Shown here: piece by piece, positions 49,500 to 62,417 of the stretch
How the letters are laid out: the number at the start of each line of letters is the position of its first letter
Numbering within the stretch: the first letter of the stretch is position 1
NCBI GenBank assembly: GCA_000697355.1
Contig: JNEN01000882.1
Location: forward strand, 329,104-393,103
Source of the DNA: Syncephalastrum monosporum B8922
Lineage: Eukaryota > Mucoromycota > Mucoromycetes > Mucorales > Syncephalastraceae
DNA length: 64,000 bases
Direction: 5' to 3'
The notes under the pieces: generated by a model
The model's database searches: none
Seen by the model: the letters and a program-made list of their open reading frames with translations, nothing else
Told to the model about the DNA's origin: nothing
Program-made: the position numbers and the translations under genes

Positions 49500-52400
49500 A
49501 TGTCGAATCCCATTGGCGATGTTGCTGATTATTTCAGTCGCCAGAAGAAGAACGAGCCTCAGCAGCCTCAACAGCAACCGTCAAGGCCCAACCCAATATC
49601 AACACAGCCCACCGAGAACGGCGCACAACAACACACCTTGAACGACAACCCTCTCTCGCCTGAATCCCCAGAGAGCCGTCGACCTCCTCTCTCTGTACGC
49701 CAATCCAACGCTTTTAAACGGCTCCAAGACAATTCGGGATCGCACACGCCATCTTCTGCCCAGTCCTTCGATCCTCGCCATCAATGGCAGCGCGTCTTGG
49801 ACCGCATCACCGCGGCAGACAACAGCCCGGCAAGCACGCCAAGCACAGTTTACCCGGACGTACCGCGCACACACAGCCACCGGAACAGCAGACTCTATCG
49901 CCGACGAGACAGACGCGACGAGGACAGCGACTCGGCATCCAACGGCGAAGAGGCATATGAAATGTCCCATCGAAAGGAGAATCAGCAACGACGGTGGCAA
50001 CAGCAACACCCACCGCAACACCAGCTCCAACGACAACAGCATTACTCCTATGATACCAACCCAGATCATATGGACGAATTACCTACCCCCCTCGACCTCG
50101 AGACTGAAGCAGGCACCTCCCATTCGTCCGCTCCAGAGGAAGACAACTACTTTGCACGCCCTTTCAAACCTACTGAGGGCGATGTTCAGCAGGCAGAGCA
50201 ATCGGATAGGGAGAAGCGCGAAGAGCAGGACGAGCGCATGCGGCAGGAGAATGGCCAGGCTCGCCATCATTGGGGAAAGACGCTCGACAAGATTCGCTTG
50301 ATTGCGAACCTACACAGTCTGCCTCAACACTCCAGTCATGTCAGCGCCAGCGCCACCAATTCCCTCGCACCATTCTATCCGCCAGCATTTGAACCTATGT
50401 TCATCGCCCTATCCACAGACGAGTACGGCCGACGATTGGTAACAACCAGATACTTCTATTATATTCTTGTGAAACATTAGCTGACTTGTCCATCATCATC
50501 CAGCCGCCTATTCTTCTTCCGTGTCTTTCGGTAAAATGACACAAGACGCCGACAAACGAGTATTAACCTCATCTCTCTTGGACGCGTATAGGTGGACGTG
50601 ACCGATTCCGAAGTGCTGTCGACCTATGGTATCAATCAGATGGTGTTTCGTGTCGAGTTGCAGTATGGCGATATCAAATGGGTGATACGCAAGACAATGG
50701 CCGACTTTGTCGGTCTGCACTACACGCTTCTCGTGAAATCTCAGCTGTCGACCTACGTCCCTGCCCCGCCCAACTTCCCCAACCAGCTGCGTAATCTGAT
50801 TGTCAGCGCCAAGACCACCATCGGCATCGACACCGACGAAGAGCTCAAGCCTGACGAGGAGAAGGAAGAGGCCCTCAACAGACGCAAAGCCTTGTCAAAA
50901 TACCTAACGCAACTTCTGCAGCGTGCCCACATGCTTGTGAGTTACGACATTTGTGAGTTTCTTGAGATATCCGCCATCAGTATTGTCCAGGATATGGGCT
51001 GGAAGGGCAAGGAAGGCTACCTGGAGAACCGCGTCAACTTTGTCACCCCGCGTCTGTGTCATATGCTACGCCGCCAAGGATGGACCAAGGAATGGGTCAT
51101 CCTGCGCGATTCGTAAGTGTCTGCTGTCAGCGGGAAAATGTTCGGCTTATCAATTAATGTACATTCATCTTTCAGATACCTTGCCTTTTGCGAAGACATT
51201 GCATCCACATCCCCAACGGACGTTTTCCTCTTTGACAAAAGCGTTACCATCACCAACAAGACACCTGGCATATTTGGCAGATACCATAATCATATTACGC
51301 TTGAGAACCAGTTCCGCCGTATCACGATCAAGGGCAGCAAGCGTCAAGTCGACGAATGGATGAGCAGTGTCAAGAAGGTACAGCACGAGAGTCCATGGGT
51401 GAAGAACCACCGCTTCGGATCGTTCGCACCCATCCGTACCAATGCAAAAGTCAAGTGGTTTATTGACGGCGAAGGTACGGAAAATCTTCTGTGTTTGCGT
51501 CTTCCAAATATGAATCAAATGAACTGTCACTAGATCACTTTAACGCCGTGGCCGAGGCCATCTTGGCAGCAAAATCCGAGATTTACATCATGGACTGGTG
51601 GCTTTCACCTGAGCTCTACTTGCGCCGACCTCCAGAGAAAAACGAAGATTTTCGTATCGACAGACTCCTGCAGCGTAAAGCACGCGAGGGCGTCATGATC
51701 TATATCATCGTTTACAAAGAAATGTCGGTGGCTCTTCCTATTGACTCGGAGCACACCAAGCGATGGCTACAGGGAATGCATCCCAATATTATAGGTAAGC
51801 GATAAGGATTTTCCTTCCTTCGTTTGGCTGACAAATATACGCCAGTGCAACGTCATCCCGACCATCGGTCTATCGATAACACGGTCCTCTTCTGGTCACA
51901 CCACGAGGTATGTACCGCCCAGAAAATATGTCAGGCTTCTTTACTAAAGTGTATGTATAGAAAATTGTAGTAGTGGATAATCGCCTTGCTTTCATTGGTG
52001 GTCTTGACCTTTGTTACGGTCGTTGGGATACGCACGCGCATCGACTCGCCGATTATCCGGCAGTCGGCCATAAATACACGATGGTACCCGGCCAGGATTA
52101 TAATAATCCAAGAGTGCGCGATTTCGCCAATGGTAAGTCAGAGATAATACCATTGTATCATGCATGGACTCATTCTTTGTACTTCTGCTCTCCCGGGAAA
52201 CCAGTCTCTCAATTCAATAACACCCTTGTGGATCGCCAAGTTACCCCACGAATGCCATGGCATGACGTGACCATCGGTGTGGTACGTGCGCGCGCACTAG
52301 AACCTTAATTTTGATCATAAGCTTTACTCATCGGGTATCATAGGTCGGACCCATCGCGAGAGATGTTTCCCGCCATTTCATTCAACGATGGAATTTTTTG

Positions 52401-54239
52401 AAGGCTGGCAAGGGCATGCACCGTCACTCGGTACCCTTTTTGATGCCCAAAGGCGAATACGTTGCGGCACGTGACGAGAGTCACTTCAAGGGAAGTTGTC
52501 GGGTACAACTTCTTCGTAGTTCTGCCGAATGGAGCTCCGGTATCGAGCGAGAGGTAATATTTGTCTGCTATCCCATCAGCAAAAGACCATGGACTTACCT
52601 ATCGAGACAGCACTCCATTTATAATGCTTATATGGAATGTATCAGTAAAGCCAAGCACTATGTGTACATTGAAAACCAGTTCTTCAGTAAGTTGCGCAGA
52701 ACTGGATTCTTGGGTCGACATGGGCTGACATAATGACTTTCCGTCTCGTTCCATTTTATTTCTAGTCAGCACGACGACTTACGATAAAATTTTGCGTAAC
52801 CGCATCGCGCAAGCCATGGTGGAACGCATCAAACTCGCACACAAGCGTGGAGAAAAGTTTAAGATATATATTCTGATACCTCTTATTCCTGCATTTGAAG
52901 GCGATCTTGCGTCTAGCGAAGCCTACTCGGCAAGGTAAATGAAGAAAGGAAGAAGCTTCACTCGTATTCATATATATATTTAGATCTGTCATGCACTTTG
53001 AGTATGTCTCCATCTCACGGGGTGGCACATCGATTATGGAAAAGCTGCGTGAGGCAGGCATCGATCCTTTCGACTACATTGGCTGGTATAGTTTGCGAAA
53101 CTGGGACAAGATCAAGCCAAGTTCGAATGTGCGTGCGCCGCCTCCGGCCGCCAACCCGGACACCGACTGGAAAAAGACAGACAGCGGAGCGCACTTCCAT
53201 GACGACGAGGCACACGGTGATGCGGGTCTCAATAGCCGCGCCACGCCGAGCAGCTCCGCCTCAGCAGCTAGGACGCATGTCTCGGATGAAGAAGACGATC
53301 GCAATGAATATGTGAGCGAGCTGATCTACATTCACGACAAGCTTCTCTTGGTGGATGACCGTATCATTTTGATTGGCTCGGGTAAAGATCAAAGAAGTCT
53401 ATTTAAGTTCGGGATTGGGCTAATTTGAGTTTGATAGCCAATATCAATGACCGTTCGCAGCTCGGTAACCGTGACTCAGAAGTGGCTATGTTGATTGAAG
53501 ACACGGAAATGATCACGACTTATATGGATGGCAAAGAGGTAAGACACAAGCCTATGAAAAGAGAGAGAGAGAGTTTTTATCTCACATTGGCTGATAGTAC
53601 AAAGCGGCCAAGCTCGCGCATACTTTGCGCATGCAACTTTGGAAAGAGCATCTGGGTCTGCTTGACTTCAAGGACTGGCCTCAACTGATGACCAAGGCCG
53701 TTTCAGAAACGCAACCCAATGAATCCGCCGAAAATGACCCTCTCATTCAGCAGAACGGCGACATTCGAAGGCCGTCCGGATCGCCCGCACAGGGGTCGAA
53801 CGAGGAGGACATTCGCACATTCGAAGCGAGCCGCCCTGACCAGGTTTTGGACGCTGAGCGCCGATCCAAGGACAATCCGCAAATTGATGACATGGCCATG
53901 CAGGCTGCTGCTGTGCTTGACCCGCTCGCGGATCATCTTTATTATGACCTGTGGCGTGGAACAGCCACAAAGAATAGCGAGATCTACAGCGATCTCTTTC
54001 AGTGCGTACCAGACAATAAGGTGCATACGTTCGAGCAACATCGGCAGTTTGTGCCTGACCCGCTCAAAATCTCTCATGCGCATGTGGCTGACCCGACGTT
54101 ATCAGGCGCTGAGATCCGCGAGCGTCTGTCCAAGATTCGTGGACACTTGGTCGACTTTCCTGTCGACTATCTCAAGGATGAAAATATGCTCAACACATCC
54201 ATCCGCGAGACTGTCGTGCCTACTGTGATCTTCACCTAA
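49500..54239 (+). CDS. SPO14: Phospholipase D, PX-PH type (PLD1/Spo14)
   Basis: More than ten exons, including a 27-nt exon at 50504-50530 joining the N-terminal region to the PX domain. A disordered Gln/Pro/Ser-rich N-terminus of about 310 residues precedes PX ([40 protein letters not shown]), PH (about 51060-51470) and two HKD catalytic motifs: HHEKIVVVD (split at 51907/51961) and HDKLLLVDD (53333-53359). Also present: [53 protein letters not shown]. It hydrolyses phosphatidylcholine to phosphatidic acid. PX/PH members respond to phosphoinositides and function in secretion, spore membrane formation and morphogenesis. The last exon continues into the conserved C-terminus ending TVVPTVIFT. 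The start at MSNPIGDV is the best ATG. Confidence 0.95.
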
Positions 54240-55819
54240 GATCATCTACATTCCGCTCTCCTTTCTGTCATAGCATCATGATTCACATTTATATACTTCT
54301 ATTTTGCATCATTGGATTAAATTTTTAACTAGCCTACGAAATGTCGTTTCGAAAAGAGTTCTCGTGGACTACGCTTCATTTCTTTTACATACCTAAGCGG
54401 CCGGAGCTGGGGTCATCGACGGGCGCTCACGGCGCTCTGCCGCCGGCTCACCTAGATCAGGCTTTATGGTTTCATATCATGCTGGAACATAGTAAAAAAA
54501 AATTCGTATCGGCCACCAATGTATGATATGATTCCATAAGGCAAGCCGGCTTCGCTATCTCTTTGCTGCGGTCATTCGTAACCCTCCAAGCTGTGTCTTT
54601 TGCGGCTGAGCCCCTTCGCGCGCAGCTTCGGCTCATCACAGCTTGTGCTTATTCTTCGGGTCTCTCCTGTCCGAGTCGAAGGCTAACTGGGGCTAAGGCC
54701 CCAGATCCCTTTCCCGGGGGCGTCGTACCCGGTTGCCCATTGGAACATTGAGTGAAAATCACGTTGCAAGGCTTTCCTCTATTTTTAGGCAGATATATAT
54801 ACCGTATACAGTATGCAGATACCGAATACATGTTACCCAAATGTCATTGAAGGGACGACGTGTATAATGGTATATGTAGAATGATGTCAGGAAAGGCACA
54901 TCCCAGCTGATTTCCTCAAGGTTTTTTCTGTATTTTGCCCATTTTTCCTATGCTTTTTCGGAGTAAAGTCTTCGACATTTTTTTAATAGAAAGTAGAAGT
55001 AGATAGAGATACAAATAGAAGATAGATTAATATCGTTAGTGGGTCTTCTGGCTTTTCTAAGGGATCATTTCATACAGAAGAGCACGTTTGTGGTGTTTGG
55101 ATTGGATCGACGGCGCCAGCTTTGTGGATGAAACCTTGTGTTACCATGTTCCACTCTTTTTCTTGCCTATTATTCTGTGCATCACTAAAACCTGAAAAGG
55201 ACGACAAGAAGCATTCGTTCCAATGTATATCCCTGTATTCATTGAGTGCGCACCACATAGATAACATCATCCCAACTCATCACCGTGCATGCATATATCC
55301 AACGAAATAGAGATAAAAGAAGTTAAGACAGCGGACAATAAATTGCTGCTGCGTGCCTTTTTTTTCTTTCTTGCGGGTGCAGATCTATTTCTCAGTGGCA
55401 CAACTGGCGCAAGACACACTCCTGCCGCCCATTTCCCCAGCTTTTGCGATAAAGGTAAAATCAACAAGGATAGAGCAACTGCCGTTGAAAAGGATTTGCA
55501 TCTGTGTACTCGACATGGAACTGTCGGTATGCTCTGGAGCGACAAAGTATATCACGAAAATTAAAAAGATCAAGTTCCTGATTCTTATGAGAACGCTTGA
55601 CCGTTTCAGGAAAGGTCAAGACCAGCCAAAGCCTAAAAGACCAAATTGGTATTGGGGAAGCCTCTCGCCACAAATCAAAAATAGACGTGGAACTTATAGG
55701 GTGCCTTTTTGCCTACAAGTCCTGTTTCCTCCTCGCCCTCCTCTCTCTTCCGTATCCACCTCGGTCTTTCCTTCCCTTCCCTTCGACACACATACGTACG
55801 TATCTATTTATTTACAGCA
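54240..55819. other. Intergenic with GC-rich hairpin patch
   Basis: No coding gene is supported in 1.6 kb. A GC-rich patch at 54395-54740 carries several hairpins (see next entry). 55690-55819 is a pyrimidine-rich promoter for the gene at 55820. Confidence 0.5.
54588..54704. other. Cluster of stem-loops in a GC-rich island
   Basis: An outer 8-bp inverted repeat (AAGCTGTG at 54588-54595 and CACAGCTT at 54637-54644) encloses an inner 6-bp one (TGAGCC / GGCTCA). A separate perfect 7-bp hairpin, CTGGGGC TAAG GCCCCAG, lies at 54687-54704. The flanks are AT-rich. Nature unknown: structured RNA, repeat remnant or chance. Confidence 0.4.
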
Positions 55820-56620
55820 ATGGCCGACCCATACGCCAACCAATATCCGCCACCTCCGCCGGCTGCCGGTCAGGCACCTCATCACGCCGGCGGTCTGCCA
55901 TCGGGATCATCGCCTTACGACGCCCCGCATCATGGGTACGAGTCGCCCTCTTATTTGCAACACCAGACGCAGCCTACCTTTGAGAAACAGCAACAAGACG
56001 TTGGCTATGGATACAACGATCCGCAGGCGGTTCCTTTGTCCGAGTACAATAAGCAGCAGCACATGGAAGCCCAGCGCCAACACGATGCGTACCAGGCTGA
56101 CTATTACACACCGCCACCGCCACCGCCGGATAACGCGTATCATAACAACGCATACTACACCGACGAGCCGGAGTACCCTGCGTCGACCCCGATGGTCCAG
56201 CAGCAGCAAAATTACCAGAAATCGCATGCAGGTCCGACCCTCGTACCCGACAACGAAGCAGAATCCTACCGGCCCAAGCCCTTCCAACGACGCGAGCACC
56301 AAAGCAGCGGCTGCAACTGCTGCTGCTACAACCCGGAGATGACATGCTGCGCCTGTTACTGCTTCATCTTGAGCTTGGGCTTCTTGGCAGCGGGTATCAT
56401 CCTCATCATTGCCTCCTCGGTCATCCAGGGCAAGTGCCAGGACAAGTGCGACCAGATACCCGACCAGATCAGCGATGCCCAGGACAAATGCGCTGCTATC
56501 TGTAGTAAGGTCGTCCACGATGGCATGCTCTATTCCGGTATTGGTGTCACGGCCCTGGCTGGCCTGGCCGTTGTCTGGCGACTCATCATGTGTTTCTGTG
56601 GTGGTTGCTCGCGTCGTTAA
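55820..56620 (+). CDS. Pro/Gln/Tyr-rich protein with Cys cluster and two membrane segments
   Basis: Intronless, 266 aa from ATG 55820 (MADPYANQYPPPPPAAGQ). The first 170 residues are disordered, rich in Pro, Gln, Tyr and His. A dense Cys cluster follows (CNCCCYNPEMTCCACYC), suited to palmitoylation, then a membrane segment (FILSLGFLAAGIILIIASSVI), a short loop with four Cys (KCQDKCDQIP, DKCAAICSK) and a second membrane segment (GIGVTALAGLAVVWRLIMCF) ending CGGCSRR. I do not recognise a named family. A plasma- or endomembrane protein with an N-terminal cytosolic tail is inferred. Confidence 0.8.
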   Translation: MADPYANQYPPPPPAAGQAPHHAGGLPSGSSPYDAPHHGYESPSYLQHQTQPTFEKQQQDVGYGYNDPQAVPLSEYNKQQHMEAQRQHDAYQADYYTPPPPPPDNAYHNNAYYTDEPEYPASTPMVQQQQNYQKSHAGPTLVPDNEAESYRPKPFQRREHQSSGCNCCCYNPEMTCCACYCFILSLGFLAAGIILIIASSVIQGKCQDKCDQIPDQISDAQDKCAAICSKVVHDGMLYSGIGVTALAGLAVVWRLIMCFCGGCSRR

Positions 56621-56865
56621 AAGACAGAAAAAGACCCACTACTACAATATATCCCGCATATTCTTAAAATAGTACTTGTTCTTTTTTTTTTCTGTATACA
56701 AAGTATATTATGAGAAAACGTCAAAAAGAAACAGAAAATATTGCGAGTATATTGCATGAGTCTGCGAATGTGTGTTTGTTTATGTCTGTGCGTGGGATGA
56801 TGTGGGGTTGACAGGGACAGGTGAGGAGAGGAGGGGGGTATATGCTCTTGTTTGGAGTGTATCGT

Positions 56866-57498
56866 TTAAAGGTTGGCTTTGGTGGGGACATACCAAGCCA
56901 TCTCGTACTCCTTCTGCGTAAAGCCGCACTTTTCGTAAAAGGGGATGTTCTTGGCCGAACAGTCGAGGATCACCTTGTAGCATCCTGCCTTGGCTCCAAT
57001 ATATTTGAGGGCCTCAATGATGCGCAGACCGAGTTTCTTGCCCTGCTGGTTGCCGTCGACAGCGATATCCTCAATATGGCCCACCAGACCATTGTTATGC
57101 ACAAACTTGCGTTCGACGAAAATAGTGCCAACAGCGACAATGCGGTTCTTTGAATCGTCCGAAATCGCGATGGTGAAGTCTACCGAAATACAGCGTGTGA
57201 GTCGAAAAGAAAGAAGAGACAAGGAAAGGACTTACATTCGTGGTTGTGCTGCTTGAGGTACTCGAATTGTTCTATATCATCCAGCCGTGAGTTTGTTGCG
57301 CTTCTCCGCATATATAAATGACTTACCGAGCCACTTCTCCTTGGTATGGTCACCCACTTCGGTCAGGACGCGCAGGACGTCGAGGAAACCGCGTTCATAG
57401 TCGTTGGATCGCAAAGGGCGGAGTGTGTAACCCTTGGGCAGAGCCGCCTGCACCTGCGGCGAGATGAAGGAGTCGTTGAAGAGCACAATGTCAGACAT
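56866..57498 (-). CDS. GNA1: Glucosamine 6-phosphate N-acetyltransferase
   Basis: Three exons, 57498-57327, 57271-57236 and 57179-56866, 173 aa. Family text: PKGYTLRPLRSNDYERGFLD and VLTEVGDHTKEKW, FEYLKQHNH, IVAVGTIFVERKFVHN, GHIEDIAVDGNQQGKKLGL (acetyl-CoA binding loop), CYKVILDCSAKNIPFYEKCG. It converts GlcN-6-P to GlcNAc-6-P on the way to UDP-GlcNAc, the donor for chitin, N-glycans and GPI anchors. It is complete. Confidence 0.97.
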
Positions 57499-57710
57499 GG
57501 CAAAAGTATGCGATCAAGTAATCAGAGAGAGAGAGAGAAAGGGAGAGGAATAGAGAAAACCAGAAAAGGTGTGGAAAGTGTGCTTTAGGGGCATACGTAG
57601 GACTCTTTATATACGAATCATTAACATAGGTCGGTTCCGCGGTAGTCGTCTGGGTCCTTCCGCGGGATCGGGATAGACACCGCAAACAACACACGCTGCC
57701 GTGTATATTT

Positions 57711-59353
57711 TTAGTTTGATGTGCTCAACAACTGAACAAGGTCATCGATCCGATAGTACTTTGCCTCTTGCAGCAGCTCCTGGCAGCTATAGAGCATGTC
57801 AGCGCGTGTATCGAGCACGAGAAATCACCTACAGTTTTTTATCTTGCAAGAGGCTCGACGAGAGCTGAGAAGGAAAGAAATAGGGGATGAGTTCATATTG
57901 ATTGATTGGTTAATTGATTGGACACACAACGCCCACCCCCTCCACCTATCCCCACTGGCCAAATGCGGAGGTGTGCGGGTGTGACAGAACATACCCTTAG
58001 ATCTCGCAGATAGTTCAGAACGTGTCTAAAATGGAGAGGGTCTCGGTCGATGAAATATGACCCGTCTGCCTCGGGTTCAAGTGCATGGCGCCCTGAAAAC
58101 ATGGTTGCTAATAGACTTGTTTCGTCTCGTCGAAGCGTCGTCAATGAGGTCTAATACCACGGAATAGAAGCATTATTATAAGAGCATGCTACTGTGTTTT
58201 TTTTCTTGGATGTACATACCTCAAAGATACTACCACCCACATTGAGGCGCACCTTTTCGCTGCTAAAGATGGCTGAATCTAGAGAAGACAGTAAGCATAC
58301 CATGTTCTGTCTGATAAGCGGCAGGTGTGCAGGTGGGTGGCGCGGGGCGCGCGCGTGTGTGTGTGTGTGTGGGTTACCATCCAGAGCAACGCCAGATTCC
58401 TGCGAAAATTGGTGCTTGGCCCGGTCGAGGCGGTCGCGCTTGCTGATCAGCCCGCGGCATAGTTCGCTGTATTGAGCCGACAGTTCTTCATGAAATACTT
58501 GCTTGTCCTTTTCGTACTGCCACTCCAACTGCTGCAGCGTTTCCATCTTTGTCCGGATGAGGCAGAATATTCCTGCACGACAGATCCATGAGTCGCTTGA
58601 AAACATTTCTCACGCAGGCCTTCTTTTTTCTTGCGATGTAAGACCTACTCTGTTTTCTGGTAGAATATTCCTCCCGTAGTTGCTTATATTCCGGCTCAAA
58701 GTCTACAGAACAGAGTTTAATGACACGTTCAGAATTGAGCTGATTTTTTTTTTGCTACCTTGCCAACCTTCGTCGTGTGCCAGACCGTCGTCGAGGTGAT
58801 AATCGTCGAGGACAGCAGAAGAATCATGAGTGCTCAGACTGGAGAGTGCACTCCGCAGCTGACTCTGTTGCTCCGCCTCTTCTTCACCTATTTGTTTGGT
58901 TGTTTCTTCGTCCTCTTGTTCAAACGTCGTATACTGGTGATGTCGCCAGCAGTAGTTGGGCTGCTCGCGTGGTAAATGGTGGGGATCGTGATGAGGGGGT
59001 TGAAACTGCTCGGCGCTGCCATGCTGGAATTGCCGAGACGAAGACGAAGCTGACGAAGCGGGCGACTGAAACACAACCGTATTTGCACTTGTCGTAGCCG
59101 TCGACCCGTCATAGATAGCGTCCTCCACTAAACCAGACCCTCTGTTGCCTGCTACGGCCGTCAATGAAGGCCCGGTACCTACGGTCTGCACCGAAATTTG
59201 TTGCGGAGGGGCCTGCGTCGCAGACAGGCCCGTTGAGTCATATCGATAGGGCACATCGTATTGCTCGAGGGCCAATCCTGTTAATGACTGCTGTGGTAGC
59301 CTCGGTGAGCGATGTGTGGGTGATTGCGGCTTCTTATCCCAGTGGTACTCCAT
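57711..59353 (-). CDS. KCTD-type BTB/POZ (T1) domain protein
   Basis: Several exons from ATG 59353 (MEYHWDKKPQSPTHRSPRLP). The N-terminal 200 residues are disordered, rich in Ser, Gln, His and Pro. A coiled-coil stretch follows (METLQQLEWQYEKDKQVFHE, ISKRDRLDRAKHQF), then a T1-type BTB: KVRLNVGGSIFE, TSLLRDETSLLATMFSG, DGSYFIDRDPLHFRHVLNYL and the last exon CQELLQEAKYYRIDDLVQLL. KCTD-like proteins typically form pentamers or tetramers and act as Cullin-3 adaptors. Channel function is excluded by the lack of membrane segments. One intron contains a GT microsatellite (58350-58370). The splice near 58140 is the least certain. Confidence 0.85.
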
Positions 59354-59637
59354 GTTTTGGGCTGCGAAAAGAAAGGAAAGAGAAAGGGAAGAAAGAGAAA
59401 GATATGCTAACTTTGTGTGAGGATCGCGTGGCGCCTTATGAATCTTGTGGGCCGATGCACACGGACATGTCCACAACAGTGAGCTATATAAGCATATGCA
59501 TAAACAAAAAGATAAAAGAAGCCCCATCAAAACATCTCAGAATATACATTGATAACACAGTCCATACAGTAGTCCATCAGAGCATTGCAAAAAAAAAAAA
59601 GTATATTTAGAAGCGTACATATACATTATTATTATGG

Positions 59638-62417
59638 TTACTGTCCATCTTCTTGAGCTTTCACACTGACAATAGGCTCATCACTGTACGCGCAAGCCAT
59701 TGTATCGGTATCCAGATGGGTGATCAAGGTCTTGACGAACGCTTGCTCATATTTTGAGTTTTCAAATACCGTGGTCAAAGACTCGGAGGGGCACCGCAAG
59801 AAGTTGGGAGCAAGCACCATGGCCAGGTTATGCACGTTCATCCGTGTGTGCGAGATCACGTCTGGGTCCGTGAATTGCTGTTCAAGTGATTAAAAAGTAA
59901 AGGGGAAATCACATGAGTATCCGCATTCAAAACATTCCCTTCGTGCTGCCTTTTTTACCTGGACAAACTGCATCATGAACAGAACAATGCGGCGGTTGAC
60001 GTCGGGTAACGAATTGACGATGCGAATGGCCTGTTCTGCGTTTTCGGAGCCACGGATGCAAGCGTCATAGTGTTCAGCCGTGATCAGGGGCTCTGACAGA
60101 TGGCGAAGCCAGTACTTGAGCAGAGACGCGGGTACGTTGGGATCCGAGATCTCGCCAATGTTATAGTGGCCATTCTCGATACGGACGCGCAGATCGGTCA
60201 CCTCTTCCGCGTCACCAGGAACACGAAAGATGCCTTCCGACTGGGTACCTTTCATTTCCAGAATGGCGTTGGTCAAGAAAGGCACAATTTTGGGTATCTT
60301 GAGGCCGTCACCCACGTGGACGGGCAGAGACATGATGGTCTCGAGCGACTCGTCAAAGATGGAGGGTTTGAAAGGTGATATCTTGGCCCGCTCAATTTCG
60401 GCTGCCGTCAACACTTTGCCTTTGGCGCCCCGCGCACAGATTCGCTTCAGTGTTGCCGACAGGTGCTGGCTCATAGTGTCGACCTCGTTCTCTTTCACGT
60501 GCTTATTTTGTTCCACGAAATTCGTCAGGTAGGATTCCAAATTCTTGGAAGGTGGAAATGTCACGCTGATGACGCACAGAATCTCCCATCCTTTACGTAT
60601 GCTTTTTCTAAATGGAGAGCAGAGAAGGCGTTAAAAACAACGTTCACAGAAGCAAAAGCTAAATAAAAAAAAACACCATGCATACCCGCTGGGATTGTTG
60701 TGCAGTTGTTTGCACACTTGCACGTAGATTTCGTCTCGCATCTGTCCCTTGTCAATGCCGCACTGCAGCAACGACTGATACTCCTCCGTCTCGCTAGACT
60801 GACGAGGACGCGGGCGATCACCCATGATGATTTGGATCAGTTTGAAGCAACGAAGCGCATCTTTGTACAAGTCCTTGTTCAGCATGATGAGAGGCTGCTT
60901 GAGCGAGTCCTAGAAATAAGGTTCACGTTAAATCAAGGCCAAAAAAAAAGAACTTTATTCATGTCTTACCTTGGTCCACTGAAGCATTTCAGTCATGGGA
61001 ACGCGGCGCCGAAAGATTAGGCCACGCTTGTGCGTAGCAAAGTACTTCTTGGCAAAGCCATCTATCGCAAACTGATTGATTTCCTGCCTCAGACTGGTAG
61101 GCAATGCGGGTCTATACACACACACAAAGATATCAGATAAGCATCTTGTCAACACTTGGAAATAAAGAGTAACTTCGAACTTACTTTGCAGTCTGATCCT
61201 GCAGACCACTGTACATGTGAGATGAGTTGAGCTCGACATTGCTCTGGTTTTTCAAGGGGTTCAAGGACTCTGTGGCATCTGCATTGAGAAGAAATAAAAG
61301 AGAAGAAAAAAAAAGCCAAGTATCAGCAAGTTGCAGAGTCGGGTAACACAAAGCTAAACCTACCTTGGTTATAAGTGGGGGAGCTGACAGCAATTGAATT
61401 TCGCGGAGACGTGTGAGAACGACCCATCAGGTTTTTCCATGACGATACGCCACCTGTGCGTAGCGCGGAAAAGTTGGACATGCGTCGCTGGCGATGGGGT
61501 AGGCCTGCGTCCTATTTCGTGATGAATGATGGATTAGCGTTTTACCGTAAATTCTTTTTTGCCTAAATCGTACATCGGTGTCCTTGGCAGCAGAGGAGGA
61601 GCGGGGCCACTTGAAATTGAAGATGCTGTTGGAGAGTGCGGCTGACAGGGAGTCCTGGGACTGCTCACGGCTGCAGAGGACACCGCCTGCTGAAGCGGGC
61701 GACTGAGTTGCTTTGGCAGACGCAGACGCAGCAGCGGCAGCGGCAGCGGCAGAGGCAGACGTGGTGGCACCGTCTGACGTGGAGCGGATGTGGTGATGAA
61801 GGGTGGGTGGGTTGTGCGGTTGGCGTGTGGAGGGTAGATCGAGCGATCGGCTGTTGCGTTTCGTCGTGGCTGCGGTTGTTATCAGGGTGGACGTCGATGC
61901 GGCCAGAGAGGGGCCTGCCCCATGGCCAAACACAGGCATGCTCTGTTCATACGAGGTGCAAACGGCCGATTAGGACGAATGCATGATTGTTATGGTTGTA
62001 AATTATCAGGACTCGTTACCTCCTGTATTTTGATAAGTGAGATCACTGGTTGGTCAGCCGGCTGAACCCAACACGTCTCGGACGATCCAGTGTGGTAGTA
62101 GTACGTTCGCTGGTGTGTCTTGTCCCAGAGCTCCCACCACTCGCCGCTTGGATCCGTCGGTTTGCTGATAAGAAGACAATGGACGTCGTTTAGATAAGAG
62201 CACCGGCTTACAATATAAAAGAAACCTTACATGCTACCCTCCTCTGGGCGATCCGCCAGACATTCGCCGGTGGTCTAGCAGGACAATTACCAGAGTGTGA
62301 GTTACAGTCATTCTATTTTATATGCATTTGCCATGATGAGCTGGAGATGCTTACGGGATTGGCAAAGAAGGTATGACTCGACTGAGGATCGACGACCTGA
62401 ACCCAGTCATAGGACAT
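59638..62417 (-). CDS. WW-MyTH4-RhoGAP protein, ARHGAP39/Vilse-like
   Basis: About ten exons from ATG 62417 (MSYDWVQVVDPQSSHTFFAN). A first WW-like module (Trp near residue 5, NPTTGECL..RP) is followed by a second, typical WW (WWELWDKTHQRTYYYHT, ETCWVQP). A long Ser/Ala/His-rich linker has a poly-Ala run. The MyTH4 domain reads MLNKDLYKDALRCFKLIQII, GQMRDEIYVQVCKQLHNNPS, RKGWEILCVI, and then RhoGAP: KIPKIVPFLTNAIL with the arginine finger in EGIFRVPGDAEEV, LLKYWLRHLSEPLI and VHNLAMVLAPNFLRC. It stimulates GTP hydrolysis by Rho/Rac/Cdc42 GTPases, with MyTH4 probably contacting microtubules. Architecture is complete and matches animal ARHGAP39. Confidence 0.94.
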
